Shown one piece after another: positions 11,240 through 24,700 of a stretch of 64,000 nucleotides of DNA. Below the pieces are notes generated by a model. The model did no database searches. It saw only the letters and a program-made list of their open reading frames with translations, and was not told the DNA's origin. How positions within the stretch are numbered: the stretch's first letter is position 1; each line of letters opens with the position of its first letter. A program made the translations under genes and the position numbers. This stretch comes from Schistocephalus solidus (Eukaryota; Platyhelminthes; Cestoda; Diphyllobothriidea; Diphyllobothriidae), in NCBI GenBank assembly GCA_017591395.1, contig WEDG01007640.1:41001-105000 (forward strand). The letters are read 5' to 3'.

Positions 11240-12670
11240 ACGAGGACAAAGCGTGTGCGATATGCTTTAAACTTCTACAAAAAATGTCGGAGATTGAAAA
11301 GGGTATGTAAGGTCTGAATTTGGAGATAGAAAAGTTGAAGAAAATTCCTCGAAGTATACTCGTAGAGAACAAACTGGCAATGACGGAAACTGAGCAAAAC
11401 AAAAGATCCTACACAAACACAGTTTCCTCAGTCGTAAGCGCCAATGCAGAAGAAGACGGTGTGTTGACGGGGCTCAGCGTTAGGACGACCGGCAGGAACG
11501 TCTGAAAATAAAGTATCGTTGCAGTGCATCCAAGAAATCAAGACTATGCCAAAGCGTTAATATGAGCCGGCCGAATTTAGGAAATCCGCAAGCAAAAACT
11601 GCGTCGGCGAAAGATGCAACTAGCCAAGAATTCGCATCAAGGAGATAACAAAGCGATCGCGGTGTCCGATCAAACCCACTGAACGCAGAAGCCGACGGAA
11701 ATCTAAGTGATCATAATCTTATTCCCGAAAATAAGACACAATCACAGAGGCCTCGAGTGGATCGCAGTAAATGCATAGTTATCAAAGGCATGCCTAAATT
11801 TATATCTGACACCCCAAAAGCAAAATAAACAATGATATGGAGCTATCCCAGAGCTATCTTGAAAGTCTCTTTAAGGAGGACGAGGGGGTCACCGTTCAAA
11901 AAAGACTCAAAGGATGAGTCCAGCCAACCACTACCACTGAAGCTTGTCCTGCAGAATGAGTGAGAAGCCTAGCTTTTGCTGAGCAGGAAACCTATGCTTC
12001 GAAGCTCTCATCCAACGGTTTTTTCAGCCGGATTTTTCATCCGCGGAGAGTTAGAAATGGAGAGGGCTCAAAGTAGAACTCGTCAAGCGATCCAGGCTGG
12101 GCGAAAGAAATCTCAAAATCTAGAAGGGAGAAATTATACGCACACAGTGGTCATTTATCTGGAGAAAGCCCATGAAACTGCGTGTGAATGGAAGCCAGAT
12201 CAAAATAAATACCGCTTAGTGCAACAAATGTCAGTAAAATTATCGCCCTTCTGTTTCATCAAAACGCAGGAGCCTCCTACTCAGACAGTGGACGGCATAA
12301 GGCACAAGACCATTCTAACAACCCCAAACAAAATATTGTTTAAACTTCCAACTTAATTACCCACCTTAAAAATTTTTTTAAAAATTAATAACGTATACAA
12401 TAACCCCAAAACAAAAATATTGTTTAAACTTCCAACTTAATTACCCACCTTAATAATTTTTTTAAATTAATAACGATAACCCTAGTTTGGATACTCGAAC
12501 TACCCTAGATGTCCTATTACTTAATGCAAGATCTGTTATAAATAAGATGGCCCAACTTAGAGCCATTGCTTTCGAGTTAATGCCTGATGTTTTATGTATA
12601 ACTGAATCTTGGACCCATCCCTTAATTTTGGACTCTTTGCTTGTCATAGACCAGCAATGATCTCTATCTT
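11240..12670 (+). mobile_element. LINE relic: ORF1 remnant plus endonuclease start
   Basis: Plus-strand fragments of a different LINE copy. Frames at 11240-12230 resemble LINE ORF1 (a VDRSKCIVIKGMP stretch and a later Arg/Gln-rich segment also seen at 61200-61330). A short, clear endonuclease N-terminus follows at about 12490-12630, with LLNARSVINKMAQL and CITESWTHP. Stops and frameshifts are frequent. A short tandem duplication (12321-12474) sits between the two parts. Not functional. Confidence 0.6.
12321..12474. repeat. Two-copy tandem duplication, about 80 bp
   Basis: An AT-rich unit beginning 'aaccccaaa' and containing 'ttgtttaaacttcc' and 'taattacccacctta' occurs twice in tandem with small indels. 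It lies inside the LINE relic and looks like a recent local duplication. Confidence 0.75.
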
Positions 12671-13315
12671 AACCCTTCAGACTCCCGTTCCAATGAACTT
12701 TTGCAACTCACAGGGTTTCCCTGTACACTACCCTAGACTTTATGTTGCAACAAAGGAACGCCAATGCTCATACAAATTTACTTCGAGAAATCAAACTAAA
12801 AATTCTATGTGCATGAACGTATTGATGGATCTTTTCAAGAGAGATTTGGACGCCTGGTGGAAATAAACTGCTCTGAGTCGGTCTTTTGTTTACACGGACA
12901 ATGACTCCTGGGGTTGAAGTTTTAAAGGATTATTGTAATTGTTCATTCTGAGGGTTAAGGGCATAGCCATTATTGACCCGATGATCAGGTCTCGGTCACA
13001 AGAGTGGGCTGTTTCGGACTCACCTGAATGCGGGATTTTTTCACAAATATGCGAGCGACCAAGAGAACCCCGTTAAATGCAGTTGTTAGCTCATCCAATG
13101 CCATTTATTGTAAGTTGCATGTAACCTAAAAATGCTAACATACTAAATCCACGACACCAGAAAAACACGTATTCGCAATTCCGACTGAATCGTCGTCAAT
13201 ACAAACAGGCTTACAATGACCTTGCATGCCGTGTAGAGTTCGTGTCAAAGGACGCCGCACTCCACCCGTAATGACATAAATCAGATATTTTTTGTTACAC
13301 ACGGGAGTAGATGAC
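12671..13315. other. Upstream region of the MAK/ICK-like kinase
   Basis: No gene recognised. This is the 5' flank of the kinase gene. An AG at 13309-13310 lies five bases before the start codon, preceded by a T-rich stretch, so it could be a splice or spliced-leader acceptor. No core promoter motif can be defended by eye. Confidence 0.4.
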
Positions 13316-13504
13316 ATGTACCGCTACCAGTTTTTGCGAGAATTAGGTGACGGAACGTACGGTTCCGTCCTTCTTGCTCTGTCCATCGAAACAAAAGAGA
13401 AGGTGGCTATAAAAAAGTAGGTTTATAAAATGTATCTTTACGTAAACAGAATGAAGAAGAAATATTACTCTTGGGAGGAGTGCTTGAATTTGCGCGAAGT
13501 GAAG
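13316..13504 (+). CDS. MAK: Kinase exons 1-2 with a 33-bp intron
   Basis: ATG at 13316 gives [18 protein letters not shown], matching the family N-terminus, so this start is preferred over the out-of-frame ATG at 13311. Exon 1 ends at 13416 within the codons after the VAIK lysine. A 33-bp intron (13417-13449, GTAGGT...ACAG) follows; without splicing the frame stops at once at 13418. Exon 2 (13450-13504) encodes the helix C segment [14 protein letters not shown]. The next intron is 35 bp (13505-13539) if exon 3a is used. Confidence 0.92.
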
Positions 13505-16500
13505 GTAATTGATATTGCAGATAGTTCGATCTTCATCAGTCGTTAAGAAAGTTGAATCATCCTAATGTTATCAAGCTTAAAGAAGTTGTGCGGGAAAATT
13601 ATTTCCTCTATCTTATTTTTGAATTCATGAACCAAAATATGTATGAGTTAATGCGGGAAAGGTAAATATCTTCGGTAGCAAAACACAGCTTTTAATTATT
13701 TTGACCTGCACTGTGTTGTCTGCACGCCCTCTTAAAGTGTCTCCGCACCTGCCTTAGTTACAGAACACCGCATTATCTGTCCACTGGCAATTTGTGTGCA
13801 ATTTTTTTATTTGGGACGTACCCTATTTGGGTGGCACAGTTATCATTACATCCATTTTATGGTGACCTTTGCAAAGGGTTCTGTCTTTCTGATGCTATAG
13901 TATAGTATCTTATTAGATCAAGCACACACCAGTTGCTGATCATCTCGTAGAAGTTTACGTTAGCAACCTCTTACGAGATAGCTTAGCTATTTGATATTAT
14001 TCATTGTCGGTCAGAATGGAAGGCTAAGTCATCAAATGTTGCCATCCACTTAAGTTTGTCGGCCTTCACGCATATTTAGAAGCAATTCGATTTTCGCTAA
14101 AATGTGGCTGCTTTATCAAGTGTCTCTTACCATCTGCTTTCTATTTGCATCATCTTCTAAGACACTTAAACGGTTGGAGCATCCAAGCATTATAAGACTA
14201 AGAGAAGTCATTCGGGAGAAGGACGAACTTTTCTTTGTTTTCGAGTACATGAAGGAAAACCTCTACGAAATGATGAAGCGCAGGTTCTGCCAAACCTTGT
14301 TTGTGTTCTTTGTTTCCTTCGGCTTTGTCTTAGTTTGGTCTCTTGATCTAATGCTGCTTATATCTGAGACAGTTGCTTCCACTTAGGACCAAACTGTTTT
14401 CCGAAGACTCTGTGCGAAAAATAACATGGCAAGTCCTTGATGGTCTAGCCTACATGCACAAGAAAGGTAAGCCGGGAATTTTATATTTGGAAAAAACTAC
14501 GCATTTATTGTTACTTAACTATGTCTATCATTTTCAGGGTTCTTTCACCGTGATTTAAAGCCAGAGAACCTTTTATGCAATGGAACAGATACCATAAAAC
14601 TGGCAGACTTTGGACTAGCAAGAGAAATTCGCTCCCAGCCTCCCTACACCGATTATGTGTCAACACGATGGTAAGAAAAAATAATCTGGGGAACATTTAC
14701 TTTCCTAGTAAGGTATTCGTTCATGTCACTCAGTATCTATTTTATCGATCCCGAAGTTAGAAAAAGCATTGGCTCTGGTTGTTTACGCCATTCTTAATCG
14801 CTTTTGTCTAAGTAATAGTAGTAAAATTAGATTGAAGCTATCTCGAGGTTTTTCCTTTGATAGGTATCGAGCCCCGGAAGTGCTCCTGCGGTCTTTGAAA
14901 TACAACTCGCCCATCGACCTGTTTGCAGTCGGTTGCATCATGGCGGAACTGTACACACTCCGTCCTCTCTTTCCCGGGGACTCCGAAATTGACATGCTAT
15001 ACAAAATTTGCTCCGTTTTAGGAACTCCCAGCCAGGTATCTTATTTAAAAAAGGTTTGAAATCTGTGTTAAGGGGTTAACCTTATTTCTACTAATGGTTC
15101 CCTGATGCATTTGTCGTTGATTCAGACTCCGAGATCCACCTTAAACAGTTTGAGCTTTTTAACGTTTGGGCTCCTCGAAATGAAAATCGCTAGGCCAGAT
15201 CTTTGCGGACACAGTTGAACTGAACGGTGTAATTTGAATTACTCACCGCAGAATTCCATAATTTTGATCCGTGTTAACATATATCTTTTATATAAATTCC
15301 TCTTTTTCTATGCGACGTGTGATTAATTACATTATTCTGTAAATTAATTCCAACAAATCATCACTTGCGAACATCCTTTGTCCTCTCGCTTTTTTGTACG
15401 ATCTTAAACAAAGGTTTTCGGAGTGTCTTAGGGCCCCTAAAATGCCGCCCATTACCTGAATTTCTTTAGAAAGAGTGGCCTGAAGGTTATCAGCTTGCTG
15501 GTGCAATGAATTTTAAATTTCCAAAGTGTCCTCCAGTTCCTCTTGGCAATTTGATCCCAAATGCCAGTCCAGAGGGCATCAGTCTGATGTGCGACCTTAT
15601 CTCCTGGAACTCTCAGAAACGCCCTACTTCCAGAGAGGTAAGTTTCTATGTTTCTTACATAAACGTTTGTCTTTTTCATTTTCGAACGTGCCTCTTTAAT
15701 TGCCCACAGGAGTTTAGTCCCCATATGTATCCCTGTACAAAATCGGCTCCTATAGGCCACTTCCTTAGTCACTTGGCCAACCGAACGATAATTTTATAGA
15801 AGCCACGAGAACTAGGTATCAATCGGCTCTCCTGATGTCATTTAAGACAATTTCAGGTCTTTTGTTTAGTAGGTTTACTTTACCCTTTATAACTTGTGGC
15901 AGTGCAGTCTTCAACTTTCACTACTCATGCGCCCAGAGGGGCACGTTGAGGACTGGTATTTAGTCATCTTGTCCTTAAAAACTTCTGTAAGTTATCCCTA
16001 TTTCGGTAAAACAAGCATCAGTCAACTTAGTTATGTGACAAACTGTCTTGTGTGTTTATTTTATTAACGACAAAAAACTGTTGTGTTTTGCTGCGGGCGT
16101 CTCCTGCGGGAAGATCTCTTATCTTTTTTTTCGCAAGTTCTTCGAATATGTTTTCCAAAGTCGGAAGATGGGTTCGAGTGAAAAACAGAAAATGATTGGT
16201 CCGAAAAGTATGTTTCTTTAGTTTATTTGACGCTCATGGGCTTCCTTGTTTCTTCACTCCTAGATCTTTACTTTGTTTCTTGTGATGATAAGAAAAGGAG
16301 GACTTGGTCGAACCCAGTTTAGTGCACCAGGATCTAAATGAAGAAAAAGTCATACAATCAAATTCACCGGACAGTCTTCTTTCGTTTATCACCAAGATTA
16401 TAGTTGGCCACTTAAACTAAGGGAATACTTATTGCTGCTAGGTAAAGGTTACTTCCATTCTGCTCTTAGAACATCCAAGCAGAGCGTGTACAGTCCCTAG

Positions 16501-19500
16501 CCGTTCGATTATCCCAAACCTGGTTAAGCCGTGGCTCTCCGGAGATTGGTCGCGTGGGATGACTTGGTAGAGAAATATTTTTTTGCAGTAATTGATTTAG
16601 AAGCCGGTTGTACTGAATAGCGGGCAATATTCGCCATGTTGCAATACTTCTATGGCTGGTGACCCTCTTGTAGATAACCCGTTTGCCAAATGTGTGCCCA
16701 GTCGCGCCCAAAGGTATTATTGTTACATGATCTGCGACCGCTTGCTCCCCAGTCTTGAGCCGCTACCTCTGAGCATTTTGACTAGTACGCAGCTGGGCGG
16801 ACAGTCAAGCTTTACCTTTCTGGGCTTCTTGTCTTGCTGACGACGACAACTGAGATCTTTGATTTTTCACTACACTGACAGAATGTTTTAATCTCTCCCC
16901 TCTCCCATCTCTGTTTCAGGCTATGAAACGCGCCTACTTCAAGCCTTATCATGATAGCCTGCGCAACATAGATAAGGTTGCGCGTGAGCCTGTTGACAAT
17001 GAAAACGTGTGTCCCCTCGGGGTGACTGAGTCCGGTGAGCAGGTTTCTGCAGAGTCGCAAAAGAACAGCGGTCGACCTCGTGGCCAGGAATCCAGCGGTG
17101 ACCCCAAGAAACGCACCTCCCTGACTAAACGTAAATCAACTGTCAGCATTGACAGCACGCGAAAGCGCAGCCTCGCGGCGCGGAATGATAACAGTACGTT
17201 TGCTTTCAATTTCACTCTGATTGATTCAAGCATTTTTTTTCTGGCTGCAAACCTTCAGCCGAAGTGTGCTGATCGGGTCCTTAAGTTTGCACTGAAACTG
17301 GTGAGATCTTAGAATCCACCGATATTCTTTAAACTTTAAAGATTGTGTAAGTTGGGTTGCAACGATGCATGCGCTTCGGTACGCGTATTCCCCTTAGGAA
17401 ATGGTTCCATTTATCAACAAGGAGCTCTGTACGTAAGTTATTTAATAGCTATTTGTTTTATTTTTAATAAATTCAAAGGAGTGGTTTGTTATTTTGAAAA
17501 TATTGACATTTTTATGCGTCCTTAATTGGCATGTTCTAGGACGGTAATGGCTTACGAATCTTTTGACTTATAAAGTCGGCAATTCCTATATAAACAGCTT
17601 TTAATGTTGTTCTTTTTAAATTTTTGGAAAATAATTGTGCGAAATTGAAAACGCAAGAAACCCCCCTGATGAGTCGGCCTCTAGCAACTGCTTCAGAAAA
17701 CAACAAAACACGTGCCAGGGCTTTTAAGTAATCCTTATCGTGTCACTTTTGTGAAACATTGAGTAACTGAGGGCTTTTTGGTAGCTTGGGAATCATAAAA
17801 GGCTATTCGACAGTAGTTAGTGGCTTTCAAGTCAAGTTTCAGACCGAACCTAAGGAATTACTCCCGAGTTTTTACAAAGGAAATTGAAAAGATTGCAAGT
17901 TGCTAGGCATACTTCTTCTCTAGATATCGTCTTTACTAATTTTTTGTTACTGTATAAAACTGTCCTTAGTCTAATTCATATGTAAATCTGTGCGGCTGTG
18001 CAGCTGCTGACTGGGCTCGAGGGTGAGCCTCGAGGCAGAGCGGAACGAGTGCGTTCCGTTAGCGATCGATGAGCTTTCTTCAACGAATGCAAGTCAATAT
18101 TCTCGATCTAAACCGCCAAGACAACGAGCCCGCGGTTGAATGGTTAAAGCGTTAGCCTTTTGATCAACAGATCACGGGTTCGAGCCTCGGCTGGGGCACC
18201 GCCTGGGTTTGAGTATGACTGACTGATGACGGCTAATAAGTCAGAAATGGCCATTTCAGTCTCCCTTGTCTTTGCCGGCAGTATTCATCTGCTTATGTAC
18301 ATCTATGTTAAAGCTTATAATTCCTTTTGTGTACTTGAGTAAATACCACCTCGGAGGGCTCATTCTTGATCGGAAAGTTTATTGGAATAGTTTGACCGAA
18401 TGTAATTTACTTCAGTGGAATAACCGGGCAGGTTATGCCGAACTTGCGTTTGCTAACAAGCTGCTGCATCCGCCTCAGCAGGTGGGACAGTTTTCGACCA
18501 CCGAGTGTTTGGCTTCTAGGACGGTTTCATGCTTGGTGCTCCTCCATCGTGGAAACATACTTTACTCGACAGTTCAAGGGGATGGCGGATGAGGAGGTTG
18601 CACCGGTTTTTGGCAAACTTTTACAATTGATTGTGCTGAAAAAGGGAAAACATATCTCACAGCTACTAACAGTGGGCAATTCAAAGCAGGATATTATGTT
18701 TGCGAGAGACATGTGATGTGGAGGAAACGGATTTAAATTTCTGATCATGGGTCGGACGAAGTAGGAGTTATCAGCCTTTAGATTCCATCGTTCCCTTCAG
18801 TAAGACGACGGCTTCGAGTACAGGGTGGCCTCACTATACTTGGAGAGCAACAAGACACTCGGCACGGACTGTCAGTAATGTTATGTGACCGACCCGCCGA
18901 CCTGCCGACTAGAGTAACTATAGTTCTACTCATCTGAGAGAAGGATGAAAAATCATTACCTTTTTAACCTCGTCGTGGAAGTCATCGTAGTCGTCCCCAA
19001 TCCTCTTGACTTGCAACGCGGGGTGATTCTGCGCCCAGATGGGATGTGCTGATTGGCTATTATCACCGCTTTAACTCTTCATCCACCTCTACCGCTATCG
19101 ATAGTCATTACCTTTTTAACCTCGTCATAGAAGTCATCGTAGTCGTCCCCAATCCTCTTGACTTGCAACTCAGGGGGATTCTGTGCCCAGATGGGATGTG
19201 CTGATTGGCTATTATCACCGCTTTAACTCTTCATCCACCGCTACCGCTATCGATAGTCAACCCTCTTCGGCATCGCATATTCTGTCTCTGTGTTTTAATG
19301 TTCATTTGCATTTTCCGGGGGTGATCGTGCTGCATAATCTCATGCAACTGAAGTGATTCCGCTTGCTTTGAATATACTTTTACAGATCAAGAGATGAAAT
19401 CCGTGGCACGCGCTGGACCTCGTCACTTGCAACGGTTGAACTGTAATTGATCGTTAATCCTCGTAACCGGTAGGCGGGTTCTGGTGTCGATTCGGCGTGC

Positions 19501-21664
19501 ACAGTCAAGGCCTGTGTCACCTACGATGCACTCGGTTACTTCAAACGCATTCTTGATGTGCTCTAAGGCCTGAAAATGTCGCCTTATCCAACCGTGGGAA
19601 TTTCAGAGACAACATTTTTTTCATATTGGCACTTTGCCCTTTCCTTCCTGGATGTTTAGGTGGCAAGGAGGTTGTTCCACCGGTGAAGAACAAGCCGAAA
19701 CCGCCTCCGCCAGAGCCCAGCACAATTACAGACCCAAAAGTCATGGCGCAGTGTCAATCCCTTGCGAACAGCGTCCTTTTACCCGGCGGTTCTGGGGACG
19801 AGATAACCCCATCGTTTGAACAGCCCGCACACAGCGCTACGGTTGACGACCTTGAGGCTACAACCAAGGCTTTTCGGAGTCTCTACAATCAATGGGATAG
19901 CCGCCAAGCAAAGACGGTAGAGTTTTCTTGAACCACATTTTTTGGTTTTCCTTACTGAAACCCATTGTCTCTGTCTTTTCTTGAAGATGTAAACTCTTTT
20001 ATAGCAAAATAGTTTACAGATAAGTCTCCCCTGGTTTAATACCCTTCATCAGAGCCTAAATACTGCCTCCGCTAACGCTTATACCCACACAGCGCATCCT
20101 CCTGCCCCGAAGGCAATTTTTTAATTTATCCATCTTCGCTTTGGCCACATTTACAGACTGCAGGGTAAATTTTCTTAGGTGTGCATCTGGCTGATCGGTT
20201 ACTCACTTGAGAACTAGGAGTCTGCCCCGAAATCCGTTCGGTCGGCTCACTGTAGGCGGTCCCTGTGAGCTCATTCAGAACTGACAGAAATGAAGCTTTC
20301 CACTTTATCAGTGGCAGTCAGTAACAGTAATGGAACTTCAAAACCCGTAGAACGAAAAAGGCTTCGTCTCAGGAATCAAATTTAAGAGAATATCGAGTAG
20401 TTGTGCAGTTGGTGAGCAGTTCCTGCTAACAGTTTATAGTCCGAGTTCGTTTCAGGCTGCTCAAATTTCCTACCTTGCGTCAAAACATAATGGCTACTTG
20501 CTACATTCACGTAGCACTTTGTGCCAATTAGTCTCCTACCTCGCCTCGGCGTGATTCCGTGCTGTAATGTTTTCAACCCCACATTCTACTGTCAGTGAGG
20601 GCGGGGGGAGATTCGGGAGCTCTTAGCTTCTCAGGTAATTAAATTAACAGAGATTTCACTGCGAGTAAATGCTGATTAGCGCTTAGGCATATGGTTGTGG
20701 TAGCAGGAGCAGGGTCTGGTTTCCTCTTATAGGTTTCCACACTGCAGTTTACCAAACCAACCTGGGATCTCTGACCAAGCCTTCGTCACCCTCTCATCAG
20801 CTTAAACCATGACTAAATTTCGAAGAATAAAGCAAATTGGAAGGGCAAGGTGACATCTTTGCCAAGTGATTAACTGGTTAAGTTTGCCGGCTGTGTAGGT
20901 TTTCCCTAGCGTGATTGACTGTGACTGAATCCTCTAAGCCAAATGTTCGGATTTAAACTTTTTTTGAGTGGGCATAAAGTTCTCCCAGCGACCCTAATTA
21001 ATTTTTCTCACCGCAAACCCGTTACTACCCATCATCTCCTTTTTGAGAAAAAAATATTAACACATGGCCTAAGTCAAATTGCATCTTGATGTCTTCTACT
21101 AGGAACCGGCACCCAGCTGTCTCAACAACTCCAAGACGGCGTACAATTCAAAGTATTTGGGTTTCCAAGGCAGTGATACACTCACCGATCTGGATTGGCA
21201 GAAGCCTCCCGTTGGTCAAACTCAACCCCCAAAGGTTCGTTAGTTGAGTTTCGTTTGGCTGGTTTCAATTTCTACCCCTCCCCCCTTTATCACTCTCGGT
21301 GGTTTGGGAATTTCGCAGGATACGTAACCTACAAATGCCTCCAAAGATGTTTATGTTAGCTTGCCGACATCCACCCTACAGTTTAACTGTTGTTTCGGAC
21401 GAGTTCCACCTTTTTCTCCCACATAATACTGGCGTAGGGATGGTGACTTTCACGGGAATTACTTTTAAAGAATAGTAGATTTGCGTTGCATCTATCGCAT
21501 TTGTTCTTTCCTCATCTACCTGAGCCTGGCGTGATGACCTAGTCAAGGTGACCGGACGCGGGATCATGCGCACATGGCTAGCGCGGCGTTAGCCTGCACC
21601 TACGCGTGGCACCAATGCCTCCGACTCATGTGCGCAAATTTTTGTGGGAGCGCATTCCCACTAG

Positions 21665-21706
<42 letters not shown>

Positions 21707-24700
21707 TCTCCGCCCTTCTCCTCCCCCTATTTCCGTTTTGCCTTTTATGCGCTTCCTGTCATCTCATTTTTGCAGAACGACCTATCTCGCCTCCCTAATG
21801 CTTCGTTGGAAACGCTGCACCACCCAACTCTGAAGCCTTCAAACACTGACCTCACAATTCGGGGCCAGAAACCGCCATCTGCAAATCGTAAATTGTTGGA
21901 CACTAGCACCAAGGTAGCTGATGAGCTGGAGCAGGAATTCTTTCGAGTGTTTGGAGAGGCCCACTCCACGCCTGGCCAACGCAGGTCCCGACGTTCGCAA
22001 CATCAGGCTGATCCCCTGGGTGTACATCCCATCAAGCGCCAACCAGATGATTCTGGGGACTTGATTGGGTGAGCTTTTGTGTTAACCTTCTTATTCACGC
22101 AAGTGGAAAAAAACATGTTTTCCGTTCGTTGTCAGCTCCGTTCTATTGGCTTTAACTTTTCGGGCTTCCCAGACAGATTGGTGACTGTCTCCAAACACGC
22201 ACATTCGCAGAGAAAATGTGCAATTCAGATTGTCAAACTAATGAATGTTTTGGTAGCAACCGATCGATCTCGGGGACATTGCAATTGTTTGTCGAACAAC
22301 GCTGAGAACCCCTAACTCCGTAACTCCTCTGCAAGTTCAAACAATAATAATCATCCACTGCGCTGGAGTGAAGTAGGGTCTTCCAACTTTTTAGCGTTCC
22401 CTCCACCAGATGCCTCTCAGTAGCCTCTGGGTTCGCTCAGTCTGTCAGTCATCTCAGTTTTTCGGTAGAATGTTTCTTCCCCTTGCCCGACTTTGGGAAT
22501 CCGAGTCCAATTGTCGTTCGTAGTGTTGCTTTGGTAATTTACTTCTGGACTGCCAGACTGCACAAAGTCTACCTCATGCGACTTAGGCGTTACACACTGC
22601 CATAGCAGATCAAATAAGATTCATCGACTTCATCAATTTAGAAGTTTCTGGAGAGCTTGTTTCAAGAGGCCCTTACGAGTTAAGTGCGCCAACTCCCTTT
22701 CTTATTATGGTGACTACTAAAGCATCTGTTCAAAGGTTAAATTTTACGAAACACAGTATTGCTGGAACAAAAACTTTATTAGCTATACTGTGCACATGCC
22801 TTCTTGTCCCACGAGACAGAGATATTTCCGCCTTAATTTTTGCAGATAGTGATATTTTGGCCTCGATAGAATACGTAACACCCAGGTTTTATTAATGTAT
22901 CATACCTACTTATTTGATTTAGGCAGGAATGTTATACTAGTTTAACCGTTGCGGTTAAACGTTCTAACATGATTGCATTATTTTATATATGTATATATTA
23001 TGTTCATTGTTCATTGGAGTGAATTTCCACAGCTTCTCTAATATTCCTTTGCATCACGTCGCTTCGTCCTACTTGTTCACATTGACAATAATCATCACTT
23101 ATTATTCTTATTTTCTATTGGTTGCTTGTTCCCTTAGCTCCCTACCTCATGCGCATTTGTCAGTGGCGGTTTATTCAAATACCCTTTATTTATAAAGAGT
23201 TGCTTTTTGGTTATTTTTTAATTAACGCGCTCAAATCCCTTGCCATATATAAGCGTAGAAGTATAATTTCAGCCGAAATCTAACTATTTATGTTTCTCAA
23301 CGCATACATTTTACTACTTTTCCGCCGCGATGCCTCACCCGTAAAACCCTTATTATCACCATTCCCTTATTACGCAGTCCAAAAGCTACCTTTAACGAAG
23401 TGAGGTTGCATAACCTATCCTTATTGATTCTCATTCACTCTTAGCTCCATAGACCCACTAGTTTCTTTCTCACCAGTTGAGACAGCTGAGAAAGTCCTAT
23501 TTGCATAGGTTATTTCTTTTTCGGTATTTTTGGTGTCTTTTAGCGTTTGAATCTGCCATTTTAGCCGTAGTCCTGCTAACCGCATTTTGCCTATCATATT
23601 TCTCCTGCACACGCTTCCTTAAATCCACAGGCTAGCTTCTGCGTTTTTCAGACGTTCAGCAGGATATAGTAGCATACCATCTTAAACCTAAACTGAAGAA
23701 TAATTCGGCGCAAAGCCCTCGAATATGGTGGCTTTATAATCCCGTGTCTTGCCTAAAACTAATTTGACTAAACCGAAGAGCGCTCATTACTCCTTTGAGC
23801 ATGTATTACTGGTCGCTATTCGAATGCCTTTGGGGACTGTAGATTTGGCCTCACTACACAATCGGATGAGCATGTACAGCCGCTTTTCGGTGAAAGTACA
23901 AAATGTGACAATCGATCTAGGAAACGAGAAAATTGTCATGACCTGTGGGGTACCACCTGAACTTTTCAAACGTCTACTTTCATCATTCCCTCCCTCCAGT
24001 TAATTAACTTTCCGTTTCTGTGGTCTTAAATCTGCCTGCCGAGATCATAAGTCTTGATAATTATTGCTTAACCCTCTTCCTCCCCTCCACTTGTACGTTT
24101 TTCCGATTTCCTTCCATTTTAGCTCGGTCGCGCAACCAAATCGTCAGCTGGGTGTAATGAAAACTGCAACAAAGAGCAGAGGCACCGTGGACAGCGATTC
24201 CCGAACCATGGCCTCTCGTTACTATCGTTCACAGGCCCGCTACCTCCCCGGATGTGCCCCTGTGATGTCCAACTCTGCGGCTACCAAGACCACGTCGAAG
24301 GCCATTCCCCTTCCTGACATGCAGCTGATTGAAGATCTGTTGAAGGGTCCGGAAGACAGTCTTCTGGGCGGAACTGTGCAGGGTATGCATCGTCAGTACC
24401 CACTTCTTTATCAGCACCGGTGTCACCAGTATCATACCTCAAGATCGCAATCTTTGCTATCTCTACTTAAGTGTCCTCCGTACGTGGCCGGCCTGCGCGA
24501 TCAAACCATTATCAAGCCGCTGCGCCCTGGGCCGCCGCTGGTAACAGCTCTCTTGGCATTCCCCGAAGGCCTCGGAAACCCACTTCTCTGAGCAAAAAGC
24601 CACCAACCAAGGATTCTTCCTGTGAGTCCTCTATATCTTCTGCTCCCCGTATGCTATCGAATTTATCCTGGATGTCTCATCATTGATGGTTGTGGGGGAA

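Larger units (their letters stand above)
17194..19659 (+). other. Kinase intron 8 with SINE and local duplication
   Basis: 2466-bp intron. It holds a full-length SINE in sense orientation (17992-18275) and a two-copy 152-bp tandem duplication (18953-19256). The open frame at 18266-18716 overlaps the SINE tail and is not supported as a gene. Confidence 0.7.

Noticed and set aside
21574..21833. Overlapping open frames through the CT/CA microsatellite
   Set aside because: Repeat-generated Ser-Leu and His-Thr runs; the real exon starts after the TGCAG acceptor at 21771-21775.
23749..24003. 84-codon open frame inside kinase intron 11
   Set aside because: No acceptor/donor pair joins it to the neighbouring exons in phase, and exon 11 already joins exon 12 perfectly.
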